Positions 13,001 through 23,779 of a stretch of DNA of 64,000 bases are shown here, piece by piece. Positions within the stretch are counted from its first letter, which is position 1. Each line of letters starts with the position of its first letter. The notes below the pieces were generated by a model. That model saw only the letters and a list, made by a program, of their open reading frames with translations, had not been told where the DNA came from and made no database searches. The stretch covers positions 93,590,501 through 93,654,500 of the forward strand of contig JALMGJ010000001.1 of assembly GCA_023362775.1 (NCBI GenBank). The letters are read 5' to 3'. A program made the position numbers and the translations under genes. This DNA comes from Charina bottae. Taxonomy: Eukaryota > Chordata > Lepidosauria > Squamata > Charinaidae.

Positions 13001-16000
13001 TGTCTTCAAGGGCAGCCCCCGTGTATAGCAAATTACAGTAATCTGCTTCTGTGATGACAACACCTGAGTGATTTCCTGTGACTCCAGGAAAGGCCACAGC
13101 TGTTGCATAGCCAAAAGTGGGCAAAAGCTGTCCTGGCAGTGGTTTCCATCTGTGCTTCCAGCAGGAGCCATGAGTTCAGGAGAACCCCCGACTCCAAGCC
13201 TGCTCTTTACAGGGGAGAACAACTCAACCTGGAGCCAAAATTGGAATTCCTCTGGAATCAGAAGCCTTCTGAATAATTAATTTAATTTAATTTAATTTAA
13301 TTTAATTTAATTTAATTTAATTTAATTTAATTTAATTTAATTTAATTTAATTTAATTTAATTTAATTTAATTTAATTTATTCAATTTGGATGCTGCCCAA
13401 CTCAAACCAACTCTGGATGGCTCACAGCAATAAAGTAACCAAAACAAGTACAAAACTAACTACAAAATAATCACAAGATAGCAATTCAACAGCAAAGCAA
13501 ACATCACAAACAGGAGAGTCCCAACTACTCTCTTGTTGCCAGCCTCTCTAGGTAGGCCAGACCAAGAAATCAACTGCACAGGAAGGCTAAAACTACTTTT
13601 ATTGAGATTGGCTATAACAACAGAATCTTGCAAGTCTGATTGTGCTGTACCTCCTCCCACTTCTCATACTTCAGTGAATTAGGGAGGTCTTCTGTCTGAG
13701 CCGCTTATGAACGCTGTTTGTTGTGGACTTAAAATATTTTTCACCTCTCATCGCCCTAGTAATGGATCATGCATATCTCTATCAAGGTCATCCTCCTTAC
13801 CCTTTACAACTGGGTAAATAGCCACGTTTTCAAGGCCTTCCAGATCAACAGCCACTTCACCTTGCTGGGATCCACCCTGGACTTGCTTTTCGTTTTCCAG
13901 CCCCGATGGCACCAGGGCAAGGAGTCCATCTCCTGCTCAAACCAAGGGTGGAGATGCTTTATCCCATAGGAGCAGTTGACCTCCAGCGGCTCCACGTAGA
14001 TGTCGATAAGTGGGAGAGGGCTGAGCCCTGGACTATTCCAACCAGGGGGTCGGAGGGCTCGACCTTTTCTCCTCTCTCACCACCGTCTGGAACTGCTGAC
14101 TTAGGGAGGAGGAAACCTGACTGCAGCACAGGGTCCCCCACTCCCACCCTTTTAGGGCTTTGAAAATGCATCTGTCTTAGTTGGCCTGCAATGTGCAATT
14201 CCTTTTTATTTTTATAGCCCACCTTTCATTCAGGAGCTCAAGGTAACACAACATTCCTCCTATTTTTCTCCTGGAACAGCAACCCTGTGAGGTAGGTTAG
14301 GCTGAGAGACTGGCCCAAATTCACCCAGCGAGCTTTCATGGCTGAGGGTGGGCCTTGCTTTCCCTGCTGCTGTTCAAATACCTTAACTACTGTGTTACAC
14401 TGGCTCTCATTTTTAATCCAAAATGATAATTTTATTTTATTTTAATGAAGATTTTACAGGTTTTAAAATTCATACTGGTGGTTGTCCCTCTCTTGAATCA
14501 GAGAGAACCTCAGGGGGGTTCAAGATAAGCGTACAACATGAAGAGTTTTACCTTCGACGAAATCAAGTTGTTCCAGCCAGACTGTTTTATTTACTCACGT
14601 GGTCGTAGTTTAAGAGCTACAACCTCAAAGTTGAGGGTTATCTTCTTTTAATTGGAGATGCTCAGGAATGGAGCAAGCATCTTTTTTGTTGTGAAGCATT
14701 TGCTCTGCTTTTTAAGCTATGACTATTTTCTGTCACTGATAAAATCGAATGGCTCTGTGCTTTGCTGCCTTTGTTTCAGCAGAGAGGTAGATGTGTAAGA
14801 ATAAGGTGCCTGCAAAATCATAGGCTCCACAGGATGCATGCACAAACCCCGTAGTCGAGCTCTCCCATTTCAAATGTGTTATTTCTTGGCGCCTCAAGGT
14901 TGGGGCAGGCATTGGTAGGGGGCTGTAGCCCTGGGAAGAAATATCTCTAAAGCTCTGGTGTAGGTATGACGTCCCCCATGTTGAGGGTAGCCTTTTCAAG
15001 AAGCAACATTTAGACACCCTTGTCTTTTTCAACATGTCCCAAAGATGGGGGAGAATTTTCACATTGTATGGGAAGAGCATTTTTTGATGCAGAGGCATCA
15101 GAAACTTGATAAATTAAGTCCGTTCTCTTGAAACCTGTGGTATTATGACTGCACTATGACTCCTGTGTCATAGAAATGTTGAGTGCCTAGTCTTTAGTCC
15201 TCTGAGAATTATTTTGACTTGCCCTGTGCAGCTCCTGAACTGTTTGACCGAGTGCCTCAGCCTTGATCCTCTCAGTTTCAGTGTATGGAGGCAGTTATAC
15301 ATCAAACACCTCCCACAGTCAAGGTAAGGATGGACAGAGGTGCTACTCAATCACATGAGCAACTCAGCCATGTTGTATTTTGCATGATATAAAGCTAATT
15401 TGTCTTAATCACAATGGTTGGACCATCATTTACATATTCAGATAGGAGAATCCAGCAGCCATGTTCACACAATACATTGGCTCTGCCTGCTGAATCAACC
15501 CATTTTTCTGGATTAGGATAATACACTGCAACGTAAACTAATAAGGTGGGCTGATTTAACACAACATGCTGTGCCACAAAACCACAGTTAATCAAGATAA
15601 AACTAATCAGACTCTGCATAGTAAGCAACTGCCAGCTGTTAACTGACTTAATCATTTGTTAAGATGCATAGCAGCCTCTTCCTTTTCATATATAGTGGGA
15701 CTGGTGTGAATGGTATTCCTTTCCCGAGGCCTTCCCCAGCCCTGTTTCCACACTTCCTGTGTTCCAATATCTTTGAATTCAGTAGACAAAGTTCTTTAAA
15801 ACACCCGGTGGTTAATATCTTTGCTTTATTTTTTCAGCCTGCTCCTGAATCACTTCTTGGAGACCTGGGACAACACTACCAAAAGGGTTTGTGTCTCTTC
15901 TTTTCCCAAGGAATACATTTTTCATGGAAGACCTGAGTAGGCGATGTCAGAGAAGGGTGATGAATATCAAATGAATATTTATATGTACACCTGAAGTGCA

Positions 16001-19000
16001 GATTGATTCAATGCAAAGGAATTTATCTATTTTAATGTACTACAAAGTATTTTGTTAAGATACTAAAATTTAGTGTGATGTATTATGTATGGGTAAAATG
16101 ATTAGAAAGTGAAAAGAGATTCTCCGTAGTTTGCAACTGACTAAGAAATAGTTTTATTTGTGCCCATCTCACTTGTGAATGTGACTCAGGTTAGAGGCAC
16201 TAAGCTCAAAGTGATGAGCCTTGAAGGCTTTATGCAGATGGGCTGTCAATGTTCCCTTTAATTAAAGCACATGGTTATCCCACTCCCACTGGTTGCTTCT
16301 GTAGTATACTGGACTTTTTCTTTCCTAGGTGCGAAAATCTTTACAGGAAACAGTTCATTCTTTCAGTGTCACAAATGAAGAGCTGGCTATGAAAGGACCA
16401 AACAGTGTTCAGGACGTAGCAGCTTGTAGAGCTGCCTGCAAGGTAATTTATTTGCTGATGGGATGAGCACATGAGTTGGCAAACCAGTCTGGGTTCTCAT
16501 TTGCTTCATTCTGCTTGACAGCACTGCTTCTTTGGTTTTGTTCTTCAGAACCTGATGCTGAAGATGAAATCCAGTGGGCTTCCTTGGCCACGGCTGGTTT
16601 TAGTCCTCCTTGTATTTACTGCTGGATTCCTAATGCATGATATCAAGACTCATGGCTCCTTCCAAGGTTAGGATTTGTTTCTGGAGAAATGAAGGCATGT
16701 AAAATGGTGCTTCTTAGCTCCCTGGAATAAGCCTGAAATATGCATGGGCTCCACCCTGATAGTAAGCCATCATCCTTTTTTGTTTTGTTTTGCAGCTTCT
16801 GCCTCTGCACGTGTCCTTCGTTCTTCTGGCATCCTGTCTGCATCTGAGCAAGCCTGGAACAAAGTTTCCCATTTCTCTATAAAAGGATACAGGTCAGTAA
16901 TCTGTTTTAGCTGCTTCAGCAAAGAGGGCACCATATATGTTTTTTTCTAAAAGAGCATCCAGAATCTCTTCGATTGGTAACAGAAGAGATCTGTATGTAT
17001 GCAAAACCACAGGCAATTGAGAGGTTATTCCATCTGGCTGGATAATGCCTCTGAGAGTGATTCCTTTTTCAAGGCAAAACCTCATTCCATCTCCTCTCTC
17101 CCCCTGTAGCTGGCTAGAAGCAAATATACCAGTCTACTACTCTCAAGTGGCAACTGTGGTCGGACCCAATTTGGAGCTAGCCTGGGCCAAGACAAATGAA
17201 ACTGCTACCTATATCTCTGGGAAGTGTTCTGCTCACTTAGCCTGGCTCAGCAACAACCTCCCTAGGCTCAGTGAATGGGTAAGAGTGCTGCACTTCTGGC
17301 TGTCCAGCCAAGCATTACTAGGTAGAGGTTGGAAATCTGGAGTTGAGAACGGGGGAGAAATACAGAGTTGTAATGTCCAGAAGCACAGATGATTTCAGAA
17401 GGTGGGAAGGAAAAAACAAACTTGGGGCTATGTAGACCACACTGAGGCAGAATAGTTGCCCTGTTGTGTTGTCGACAGATCTGCAACACCAAGTGCAGTG
17501 TTAAGGCTAGTTCACTGGCATTCTGCATCTGCTGCTCACAACCTTGCCTGGTTCTGGTTGCGCACATAATTAAGAAAATATAGAGGCTGGAGAACAGTAG
17601 TTCTTCTGAGGGATAATAAAGGTTGTGGAGAACAGATGGCAGAAGCCATATAGGACAGGCAGGAAGCATCAGAGACAGCAAGTGAAGATTTCATTGCCAT
17701 GCCTATTCTTGACTGAGAGGAGTTATAGCCTTTCATGCTTCCATTCCTCTTGCAAAAGAACTCCTTGAAGGGAAGGGGGTGTTCGTGTCTTCTCCCCTCT
17801 CTCTCTCTGGATGGGATAATTTGCATGGTATGTTATACCTTTCTGTGCTTAATGTCTCCAGAGTGTTGGACAGGGATAATGCTGGTTGAAAATGATGGAA
17901 ATTATAGTGTAGCACATCTCGTGGGCATTAGGTTGTGGCTATTTGTATTATTGTGATAAGACTGAGGAATATTGGACACAATAACCATTTGCTGTTAGTT
18001 GCTCTGTATCATTGGCATATAAATCAAAATAATAGCCTTTGAGCAGCCTGTTGAAGAACAGGGACATGGCACATGGCCATTCTTCAGACTTACTACTTCT
18101 CTAAGCCAGTGAGTTGCAGGTAGACTAGTAGCCAATACTGAAAACTGCCCAGCTGAGCATCCTTATTTTCTCTGTAGCTTCAGACACAGCTGCCAGATTC
18201 TGTGCTGCATGGTGCTGAGTACCTCAAAGAATTACTGCTGTTCCTCATGCGAAACTACTTTCTGCCTGCTGTGGACTATGTTGCTGTGTCAGTGGACAGA
18301 GCCTGGAAAATGTGGTTGGCTTCCTGCAAGTATGCATTGTCTGGGTGCCTTTGGGCCCTGCACAGAACTGATTTTAATCCACTTTGGCATGGCTAGTTAC
18401 GTGTTTGCTAAAGCTAGATAGGAATACAGGAATATTAAAGTGTGTATACATATGATGAGGGAGAACTGTCTGAGGATCCCCAGTCAGAGGACTATCTATC
18501 TGCTTAGAGATGCATAAGACAGACCTCCAATGTATCCTGGAAGGAGCATTGAAAAAATGGGATTGGGGAGAAACAGCAGACTGGTTATAGCTATAGTATG
18601 AGGGTGAGTGATGAACTCTGAATGCACTTATTATGCACATGTTCATGAGTTACTTGTTACAGAACTTGAACACAAAGTGTGGATTCAGTAAAAGAATCTG
18701 GCACCCTGTGCGTTCCCATGTTTAATTATTTAAAATATCCTAGCTTCTAAGGCCCTGATGCAAAGTTTGGAGATGTGTGGGCAGGGCCTCAGAAGTAGGT
18801 TTTAATTCCCTACAATCACAGTTATTAGATGTGGCCTTCAGTATTTCTTTGCATTATTTCCTTGTCATGAGGAATAAATGGTGCAAAATGAGCATAGAGA
18901 AACAGATTTGCATTGTTTTCTGTCTCCGTGTCACCAAGCTGTTCAGCCATATGGATTAGTAATGTTGGGCTTCTGGCCTGCTAATTTATCAGGATGCTAC

Positions 19001-20102
19001 ACAGACATACCATATTGGCTTGTGGGTACATAATCCCACTTTGTTTAACAGAGGAGGACAATTTGTAGTCCTCCAAATGTTAAATTCTCAATTTGTATTA
19101 GTGCTAACCAACACTGCCCATGATAAAAGAAGTTGGGAGATGGAGTCCAGTGTCATCTAAAAGTCTGCAGAGTGCCTATCCCTGGTTAAGGTAACTTAAT
19201 ATGAATGTTTCTTTTAATTATAGTACAGAGTAGCCATTAGAAATGGAAGATTTTCTCATTTAAATTCTTAACCAGCATTAGGGCCAGTTAAAAAGAAATG
19301 ACTTAAGAAAGGCTTGAGCTATTTTATCCTTCCCCCTGATCTGGATGGAACAGAACTGCAAAGTGTAACTGAAGAGTCAGCTGCTTACACCAAAGAAAAG
19401 TGACCAAAAAGTAGTCATTAACTGAAATCCATTTGAGGACCAGGTTTACTCCCCACCCTAAGGAGGGAATAAGCCATGCTTGCTGCGCTCCAGGCAGAGT
19501 ATGGCAGGAAGGATATTGAACCCAAGCTTCTTTCAGGCAAGAGGTGGAAGCATTGTTCCCACTATAAAAAGAATACAGATTATGTCAGAGATCAAGGAAA
19601 GCACATGGTAGACACAGAATTGAACTGCAGCCATTCCAGTAGGAAAGCCTGCGGTGGTAATTCTCTATTATCTTGGCTGAGCCATGCCTTTTTTTAGGAG
19701 GGGTGTGGAACAAAATCTGGCTACTGAGAAGGTGACAGGACTAAAGCATGCAGGAAGGGTACACCTTTGAGGGTGGCTCCCCATCGCCACCTTAAAATCA
19801 ATAGTTTTTGTATGTTTGCAACCATCTAATATGCAGGTTATAGAATACATGGAGCCTCTAAATTTCTTCACATTACTTTCAGTCAGGTCAACACCAACGG
19901 TTACCTTAGTTCTTTGACCAGCTCATGCTCAGCACGTCTTTGTAGCCTCTAATCAGTTTCTGTTTCTTCTTCTAGTGGTGAAGGGTCCTGGAACTGCTTG
20001 AAAATGCATCTGACCAGCCTTATCCAGTCGTCCTGGACATACCTGCAGGATACAACTGTGGCCATTAAGGACTGGGCTGTTGCCATTATCTCTAGGCACT
20101 AG
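830..20102 (+). CDS. TMEM214: TMEM214, transmembrane protein 214 (17 coding exons)
   Basis: Coding exons: 830-977, 3049-3254, 4176-4326, 5884-6018, 7221-7303, 7567-7672, 8666-8747, 9816-9917, 11225-11366, 15232-15323, 15838-15886, 16329-16442, 16549-16666, 16796-16892, 17110-17278, 18178-18329, 19976-20102. They sum to 2073 nt, 690 aa plus stop, against 689 aa remembered for human. Every junction is GT-AG and in phase. The start [10 protein letters not shown] matches the family N-terminus. Residues 20-30 are an 11-glycine run. Conserved blocks include [42 protein letters not shown] and [21 protein letters not shown] hydrophobic segment near residues 484-500 ([14 protein letters not shown]) is a clear membrane span, and a second hydrophobic stretch lies in exon 16. 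The family is an ER-membrane protein reported to anchor procaspase-4 in ER-stress apoptosis. No break is seen. Confidence 0.96.
1526..1574 (-). ncRNA. Hammerhead ribozyme-like motif (PLE left arm)
   Basis: This is the minus-strand mirror of the 2555-2603 motif. CUGANGA is at 1562-1568 and GAAA at 1539-1542, with the same stem II including the single mismatch. Confidence 0.62.
1666..2151 (-). pseudogene. Penelope-like GIY-YIG endonuclease fragment (left arm)
   Basis: This is the mirror copy of the 1978-2463 frame, of the same length, with a few substitutions (for example [10 protein letters not shown] for [10 protein letters not shown]). Its reading frame also crosses the fold. The two arms diverge only slightly, so they were duplicated at or shortly before insertion. 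Confidence 0.82.
1978..2463 (+). pseudogene. Penelope-like GIY-YIG endonuclease fragment (right arm)
   Basis: The frame reads [19 protein letters not shown], then [28 protein letters not shown] and a stop at 2463. This is the C-terminal GIY-YIG endonuclease of Penelope-like retroelements: the first tyrosine block (VVYAI), the LYIGET block and the conserved HRRN segment are visible. Codons before about 2069 belong to the opposite arm read backwards, so the real fragment starts at the fold. It is 5'-truncated and cannot act alone. Confidence 0.85.
2555..2603 (+). ncRNA. Hammerhead ribozyme-like motif (PLE right arm)
   Basis: The core CTGAAGA (CUGANGA) is at 2561-2567. Stem II then runs GCCCCTT-GGAT-AAGGAGC with one mismatch, followed by GAAA at 2587-2590 and CGTTTC. 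Stem III would be only about two base pairs, as in the minimal hammerheads known from Penelope-like elements, which tend to work as dimers. It lies in sense orientation in TMEM214 intron 1. The outer stem I pairing (CTCAG with TTAAG) is weak here. Confidence 0.65.
4075..4093 (+). repeat. Poly-C tract
   Basis: A run of about 17 C residues (then G) in TMEM214 intron 2. Another of about 13 lies near 29309-29321. Confidence 0.85.
5034..5205 (+). mobile_element. tRNA-derived SINE, 5' half
   Basis: GGGATGCGGTGGCTCAGCGG carries a Pol III A box (TGGCTCAGCGG), and GGCAGTTTGAATCCCC a B box. The body CAGCAGTTCGAAAGCTTGCA is the unit familiar from snake and lizard SINEs. Its usual 3' half is missing here and seen at 26695-26830 and 61300-61405. 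Confidence 0.65.
5212..5309. other. GC-rich inverted repeat with CRE-like and ZNF143-like motifs downstream
   Basis: GCTGACGTCCTGT (5212-5224) is exactly mirrored by ACAGGACGTCAGC (5297-5309), a 13-bp stem whose arms each hold a TGACGTC half of a CRE. CATCGTGGGACATGTAGTCC shortly after (near 5327) resembles a ZNF143/Staf site on the minus strand. It is in TMEM214 intron 3. Confidence 0.4.
6660..6915. repeat. Degenerate AT-rich tandem repeat with ATGATGTCAT motifs
   Basis: Imperfect units around AATGATGTCATT, TGCAAATGGT and TTACACAAAT recur on both strands at roughly 40-60-nt spacing. No protein is encoded. The block lies in TMEM214 intron 4. Confidence 0.5.
8923..9290 (-). mobile_element. 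5'-truncated L1 3' end in TMEM214 intron 7
   Basis: The flanks 8898-8922 and 9291-9315 are an identical 25-nt direct repeat (starting AATTTATAAATTGG), a target-site duplication. The insert starts with a T run on the plus strand (poly-A tail of a minus-strand insertion) and shares A-rich 3' UTR sequence, including the GACTTCCGACTT-like core, with the 3' end of the L1 at 43424-46475. Confidence 0.8.
10113..10156 (+). repeat. (ATGG)n microsatellite
   Basis: About eleven uninterrupted ATGG units in TMEM214 intron 8. Confidence 0.95.
10872..11006. mobile_element. Palindromic hAT-type MITE (135 bp)
   Basis: It begins CAGTGTTTCTCAAACTTGGC and its second half is the reverse complement, so the whole insert is a hairpin around GGGGAATTCTGGGAGTTGAA. 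The flanks CCTTAGAA at 10864-10871 and 11007-11014 are identical, with TA at the centre. Confidence 0.8.
12480..12760 (+). pseudogene. L2/CR1-class LINE C-terminal remnant
   Basis: The frame [16 protein letters not shown], then [20 protein letters not shown] and EHLRERLLQ, follows the usual end of L2/CR1-like reverse transcriptases (NCRFDYCNALL, IQYKALLLVYKAL, YLRERL). It is short and lies in TMEM214 intron 9. A reversed copy of a similar block ([15 protein letters not shown]) is on the minus strand near 12950-13020. Confidence 0.55.
13276..13379 (+). repeat. (TTTAA)n microsatellite
   Basis: About twenty pure TTTAA units in TMEM214 intron 9. It is next to a SINE-like block (13380-13460, GGATGCTGCCCAACTC) whose relatives at 47270 and 55025 also carry simple tails. 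Confidence 0.95.
14205..14413 (-). mobile_element. tRNA-derived SINE
   Basis: On the plus strand it runs CCCACCTTTCATTCAGGAGC, CCCTGTGAGGTAGGTTAGGC, CACCCAGCGAGCTTTCATGG and ends ACTACTGTGTTACACTGGCT, the reverse complement of a tRNA-like SINE head. Confidence 0.65.
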
Positions 20103-20454
20103 CAGTGATCCTAGGCTCAGAAGCTGGGTATGAAGTTTAGGCCACTGCTGTCTGGATGGCAAAAGCAGGATGTACCAATTTGCTTATTCTTTAGTCTGAC
20201 CATCAAAACAAAGAACAAACAACTTTGACTTGCTGCAGAAAGCCAGAGCTACCCAGACTAGACGTCTCCAGGCTCCCCATCTGCTGTGCTGTCAGGCTTG
20301 TTCGCAGCTGAGGCCCTGCCAGGCAGCTGTTGGCAAGCTGTCTCCTTGCCCCAGGCTACAGTGGTAATGACAGCTTTTAAGAGAGCAGTGCATATCCCAG
20401 CAATTATTTTTTTGCAAGTGGAAAAACCCTTCCTCTTTCAGTAATATTATCCCA

Positions 20455-20460
20455 AATAAA
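20455..20460 (+). terminator. TMEM214: Probable poly(A) signal of TMEM214
   Basis: AATAAA occurs about 355 nt after the TMEM214 stop codon and before the Tc1 element. It is the first canonical hexamer after the stop. Positions 20103-20637 otherwise hold only the 3' UTR. Confidence 0.55.
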
Positions 20461-20637
20461 TTGGTTGCTGGGTCAGTGACTTCCTTTCCTATCACTTTAT
20501 GCATGGAGCGCTTCCTTTTATTCTTAGCTTTTGTCACAAAGGTGCCCCTGAAGTTTTGAGCCAGTTCTACAGTCTGGTGCTCATACTGAATGCCACCTTA
20601 TTGGTTTCCTTTTCTCATCTTTATTGTATCTCAGATA

Positions 20638-22240
20638 CAGTGGGGCAAAAAAGTATTTAGTCAGCCACCAATTGTGCAAGTTCTCCCACTTAAAAAGATG
20701 AGAGAGGCCTGTAATTGACATCATAGGTAGACCTCAACTATGAGAGACAAAATGAGAAAACAAATCCAGACAATCACATTGTCTGATTCGGAAAGAATTT
20801 ATTTGCAAATTATGGTGGAAAATAAGTATTTGGTCACCTACAAACAAGCAAGATTTCTGGCTCTCACAGACCTGTAACTTCTTCTTTAAGAGGCTCCTCT
20901 GTCCTCCACTCATTACCTGTAGTAATGGCACCTGTTTGAACTTGTGATCAGTATAAAAGACACCTGTCCACAACCTCAAACAGTCACACTCCAAACTCCA
21001 CTATGGTGAAGACCAAAGAGCTGTCGAAGGACACCAGAAACAAAATTGTAGACCTGCACCAGGCTGGGAAGACTGAATCTGCAATAGGCAAGCAGCTTGG
21101 TGTGAAGAAATCAACTGTGGGAGCAATAATTAGAAAATGGAAGACATACAAGACCACTGATAATCTCCCTCGATCTGGGGCTCCACGCAAGATCTCACCC
21201 CGTGGGGTCAAAATGATCACAAGAACGGTGAGCAAAAATCCCAGAACCACACGGGGGGACCTAGTGAATGACCTGCAGAGAGCTGGGACCAACGTAACAA
21301 AGGCTACCATCAGTAACACACTACGCCGCCAGGGACTCAGATCCTGCAGTGCCAGACGTGTCCCCCTGCTTAAGCCAGTACATGTCCGGGCCCGTCTGAA
21401 GTTTGCTAGAGAGCATTTGGATGATCCAGAAGACGATTGGGAGAATGTCATATGGTCAGATGAAACCAAAGTAGAATTGTTTGGTAGAAACACAACTCGT
21501 CGTGTTTGGAGGAGAGAGAATGCTGAGTTGCATCCAAAGAACACCATACCTACTGTGAAGCATGGGGGTGGCAACATCATGCTTTGGGGCTGTTTCTCTG
21601 CAAAGGGACCAGGATGACTGTTCCGTGTACAGGAAAGAATGAATGGGGCCATGTATCGTGAGATTTTGAGTGCAAACCTCCTTCCATCAGCAAGGGCATT
21701 GAAGATGAAACGTGGCTGGGTCTTTCAGCATGACAATGATCCCAAACACACCGCCTGGGCAACGAAGGAGTGGCTTCGTAAGAAGCATTTCAAGGTCCTG
21801 GAGTGGCCTAGCCAGTCTCCAGATCTCAACCCCATAGAAAACCTTTAGAGGGAGTTGAAAGTCCGTGTTGCCCAGTGACAGCCCCAAAACATCACTGCTC
21901 TAGAGGAGATCTGCATGGAGGAATGGGCCAACATACCAGCAACAGTGTGTGCCAACCTTGTGAAGACTTACAGAAAACTTTTGACCTCTGTCATTGCCAA
22001 CAAAGGATATATAACAAAGTATTGAGATGAACTTTTGATATTGACCAAATACTTATTTTCCACCATAATTTGCAAATAAATTCTTTCCGAATCAGACAAT
22101 GTGATTGTCTGGATTTGTTTTCTCATTTTGTCTCTCATAGTTGAGGTCTACCTATGATGTCAATTACAGGCCTCTCTCATCTTTTTAAGTGGGAGAACTT
22201 GCACAATTGGTGGCTGACTAAATACTTTTTTGCCCCACTG
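20638..22240 (+). mobile_element. Tc1-type DNA transposon with 199-bp inverted repeats
   Basis: The element starts CAGTGGGGCAAAAAAGTATT and ends with its reverse complement, flanked by TA on both sides (20636-20637 and 22241-22242), the Tc1/mariner target duplication. The arms 20638-20836 and 22042-22240 look identical by eye over 199 bp. It is 1603 bp, a full-length Tc1 size. It lies between TMEM214 and the tRNA-Ala gene. The same terminal sequence is familiar from fish and lamprey Tc1 elements (recognition from memory). Confidence 0.92.
21003..22025 (+). pseudogene. Tc1 transposase, full length with three in-frame stops
   Basis: The frame is 341 codons with no frameshift, starting [20 protein letters not shown] and ending ANKGYITKY. 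The N-terminus has the paired-type helix-turn-helix region. The DD34E triad is visible in [20 protein letters not shown] and NPIENL. In-frame stops occur at 21615 (TGA), 21846 (TAG) and 21876 (TGA), each one transition from CGA or TGG by family comparison. The protein is therefore not made in full. Confidence 0.9.
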
Positions 22241-22242
22241 TA

Positions 22243-23779
22243 CTTCTTGTTCATTTCCCAATGTTGTGCTATTGCCATTCCTTACAGTGGTTAATACAGT
22301 AATTTCTTTATACTGAAAGCAAAGGGTCTTGGCCTTTCCCCCCAAATGCCTTTGCCTTACTGTATTGTGGAGCAGGTAATGCAAAGAGGGGTGGGGTACT
22401 TCACTTTGGAACAAGGGTCTGTTGCATGTGGGGGGAGTGGGACCTTTCTTCTGTTGGGAGCCACGTTCCCTTGAGAATAAATTGTAGCAGTCTGGAATGG
22501 ATGAAACTTAAGCAGTAATAGACCTAGAGATGAACATGGGTGGGCCACTCATTATCTTACACTTAACTTCTGGCTTCGTGTCTCTATCCCCATTCCCAAA
22601 CAGGACAGATTATTTCTTATGAGAAATCTGGTACAGCCAATCATTTAGCAGAGGTCTGAATTCTGAGGTGCACATATGCTGAGGGCCAGATGTTCCCTGC
22701 CTCCGGGTCTGGGTTTAAACTAAAAAAAGAGAAGGGATGAATAAGCTAGGTCAGTAGACATCTCCCAGCAAGTCTCCCTATGAGTGGCATTTTCTTACGC
22801 TCACTCCTTCCCTAGATGCTTTGTTTTCTTGTAAATGCTCTTTTGGCTTTGAGTTGTGACCTATATACCCTACTCTGCCCTAAATATCTTGAAGAGCCCT
22901 TGGCTCTCTTTCAGCCAAGAGCTTTGGTGTATGTGTATGCGTTAAAAGTATGCAATGGGGAAATAATAGGTTGGAGATTGGTTCTTCTTTTTGGCTTGCC
23001 CCTCCTACCCACGAGTTGGTATCAGCCTTTCCTGAACTGGTATCCTCTGGATGTACTGCTGTACGCTTCCCATTGTCTAGAGCAGAGGGCACATCGTTTT
23101 TGGATCAAGGGCTACACTTGACTCTTGAGTGGTGTTCCAAAAAATATGCCAGACTAGGACAAAGAAGTGATGTCACCAAGACAGACTCAGTTTGATTTAA
23201 TTTAGCTATACTTAATATGACTGCTCTTCATACGTATATTTAATAACTTCATTATTTTCTATGTGTTTTGGGGACTACAATACCCAAGGTTTCTGAGACC
23301 CACAAATGCATTTGGTTGTACATTTCTAGTCTAAATATGCTGATCAGAGCTGTAGTCAAATATCTGGGATGCACAAAGAGAAAGCTGGTTGTGCATTCAT
23401 AGTTCAGTTGTAAAAGTGAGTTCTGTGCAGCACATCTCTCCCTTTAGCTCAGCAGACTTATAATGGTGGACTCAGTCATGACAATTGTGTGAGGCTCTTG
23501 TCATGTACAATAAGGAAAGTATATTTGGTTACATTACTTCCTTTCATGTCTGTCTTTGCCATTTGGCCCTTTCAAAATTTCTTGCTTGGTAAGACACTTT
23601 CTCCTTCCTCTCCTTAAGTTATATCTGTTCTTGATCTGCCTTGTTCTGCCTCTATGAATGTCAAAACAAATAAAAAATATTACAGCCAAAGGTCAGCAAA
23701 AGAAAAACAACTGCAAACAAATACAAAAAGATGGATGATGATATATTAATATATATTAATATAGGAGGAACATAATCTT
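22243..23779. other. Intergenic, nothing recognised
   Basis: Between the Tc1 element and the LINE remnant no ORF shows recognisable similarity, and no RNA gene or repeat unit stands out apart from short AT-rich stretches near 23740-23765. Confidence 0.5.

Noticed and set aside
13276..13379. CRISPR-like regular repeat
   Set aside because: It is a pure pentanucleotide microsatellite without spacers, in a vertebrate genome.
20984..21652. 222-aa open frame on the minus strand
   Set aside because: It is antisense to the Tc1 transposase and has no family similarity.
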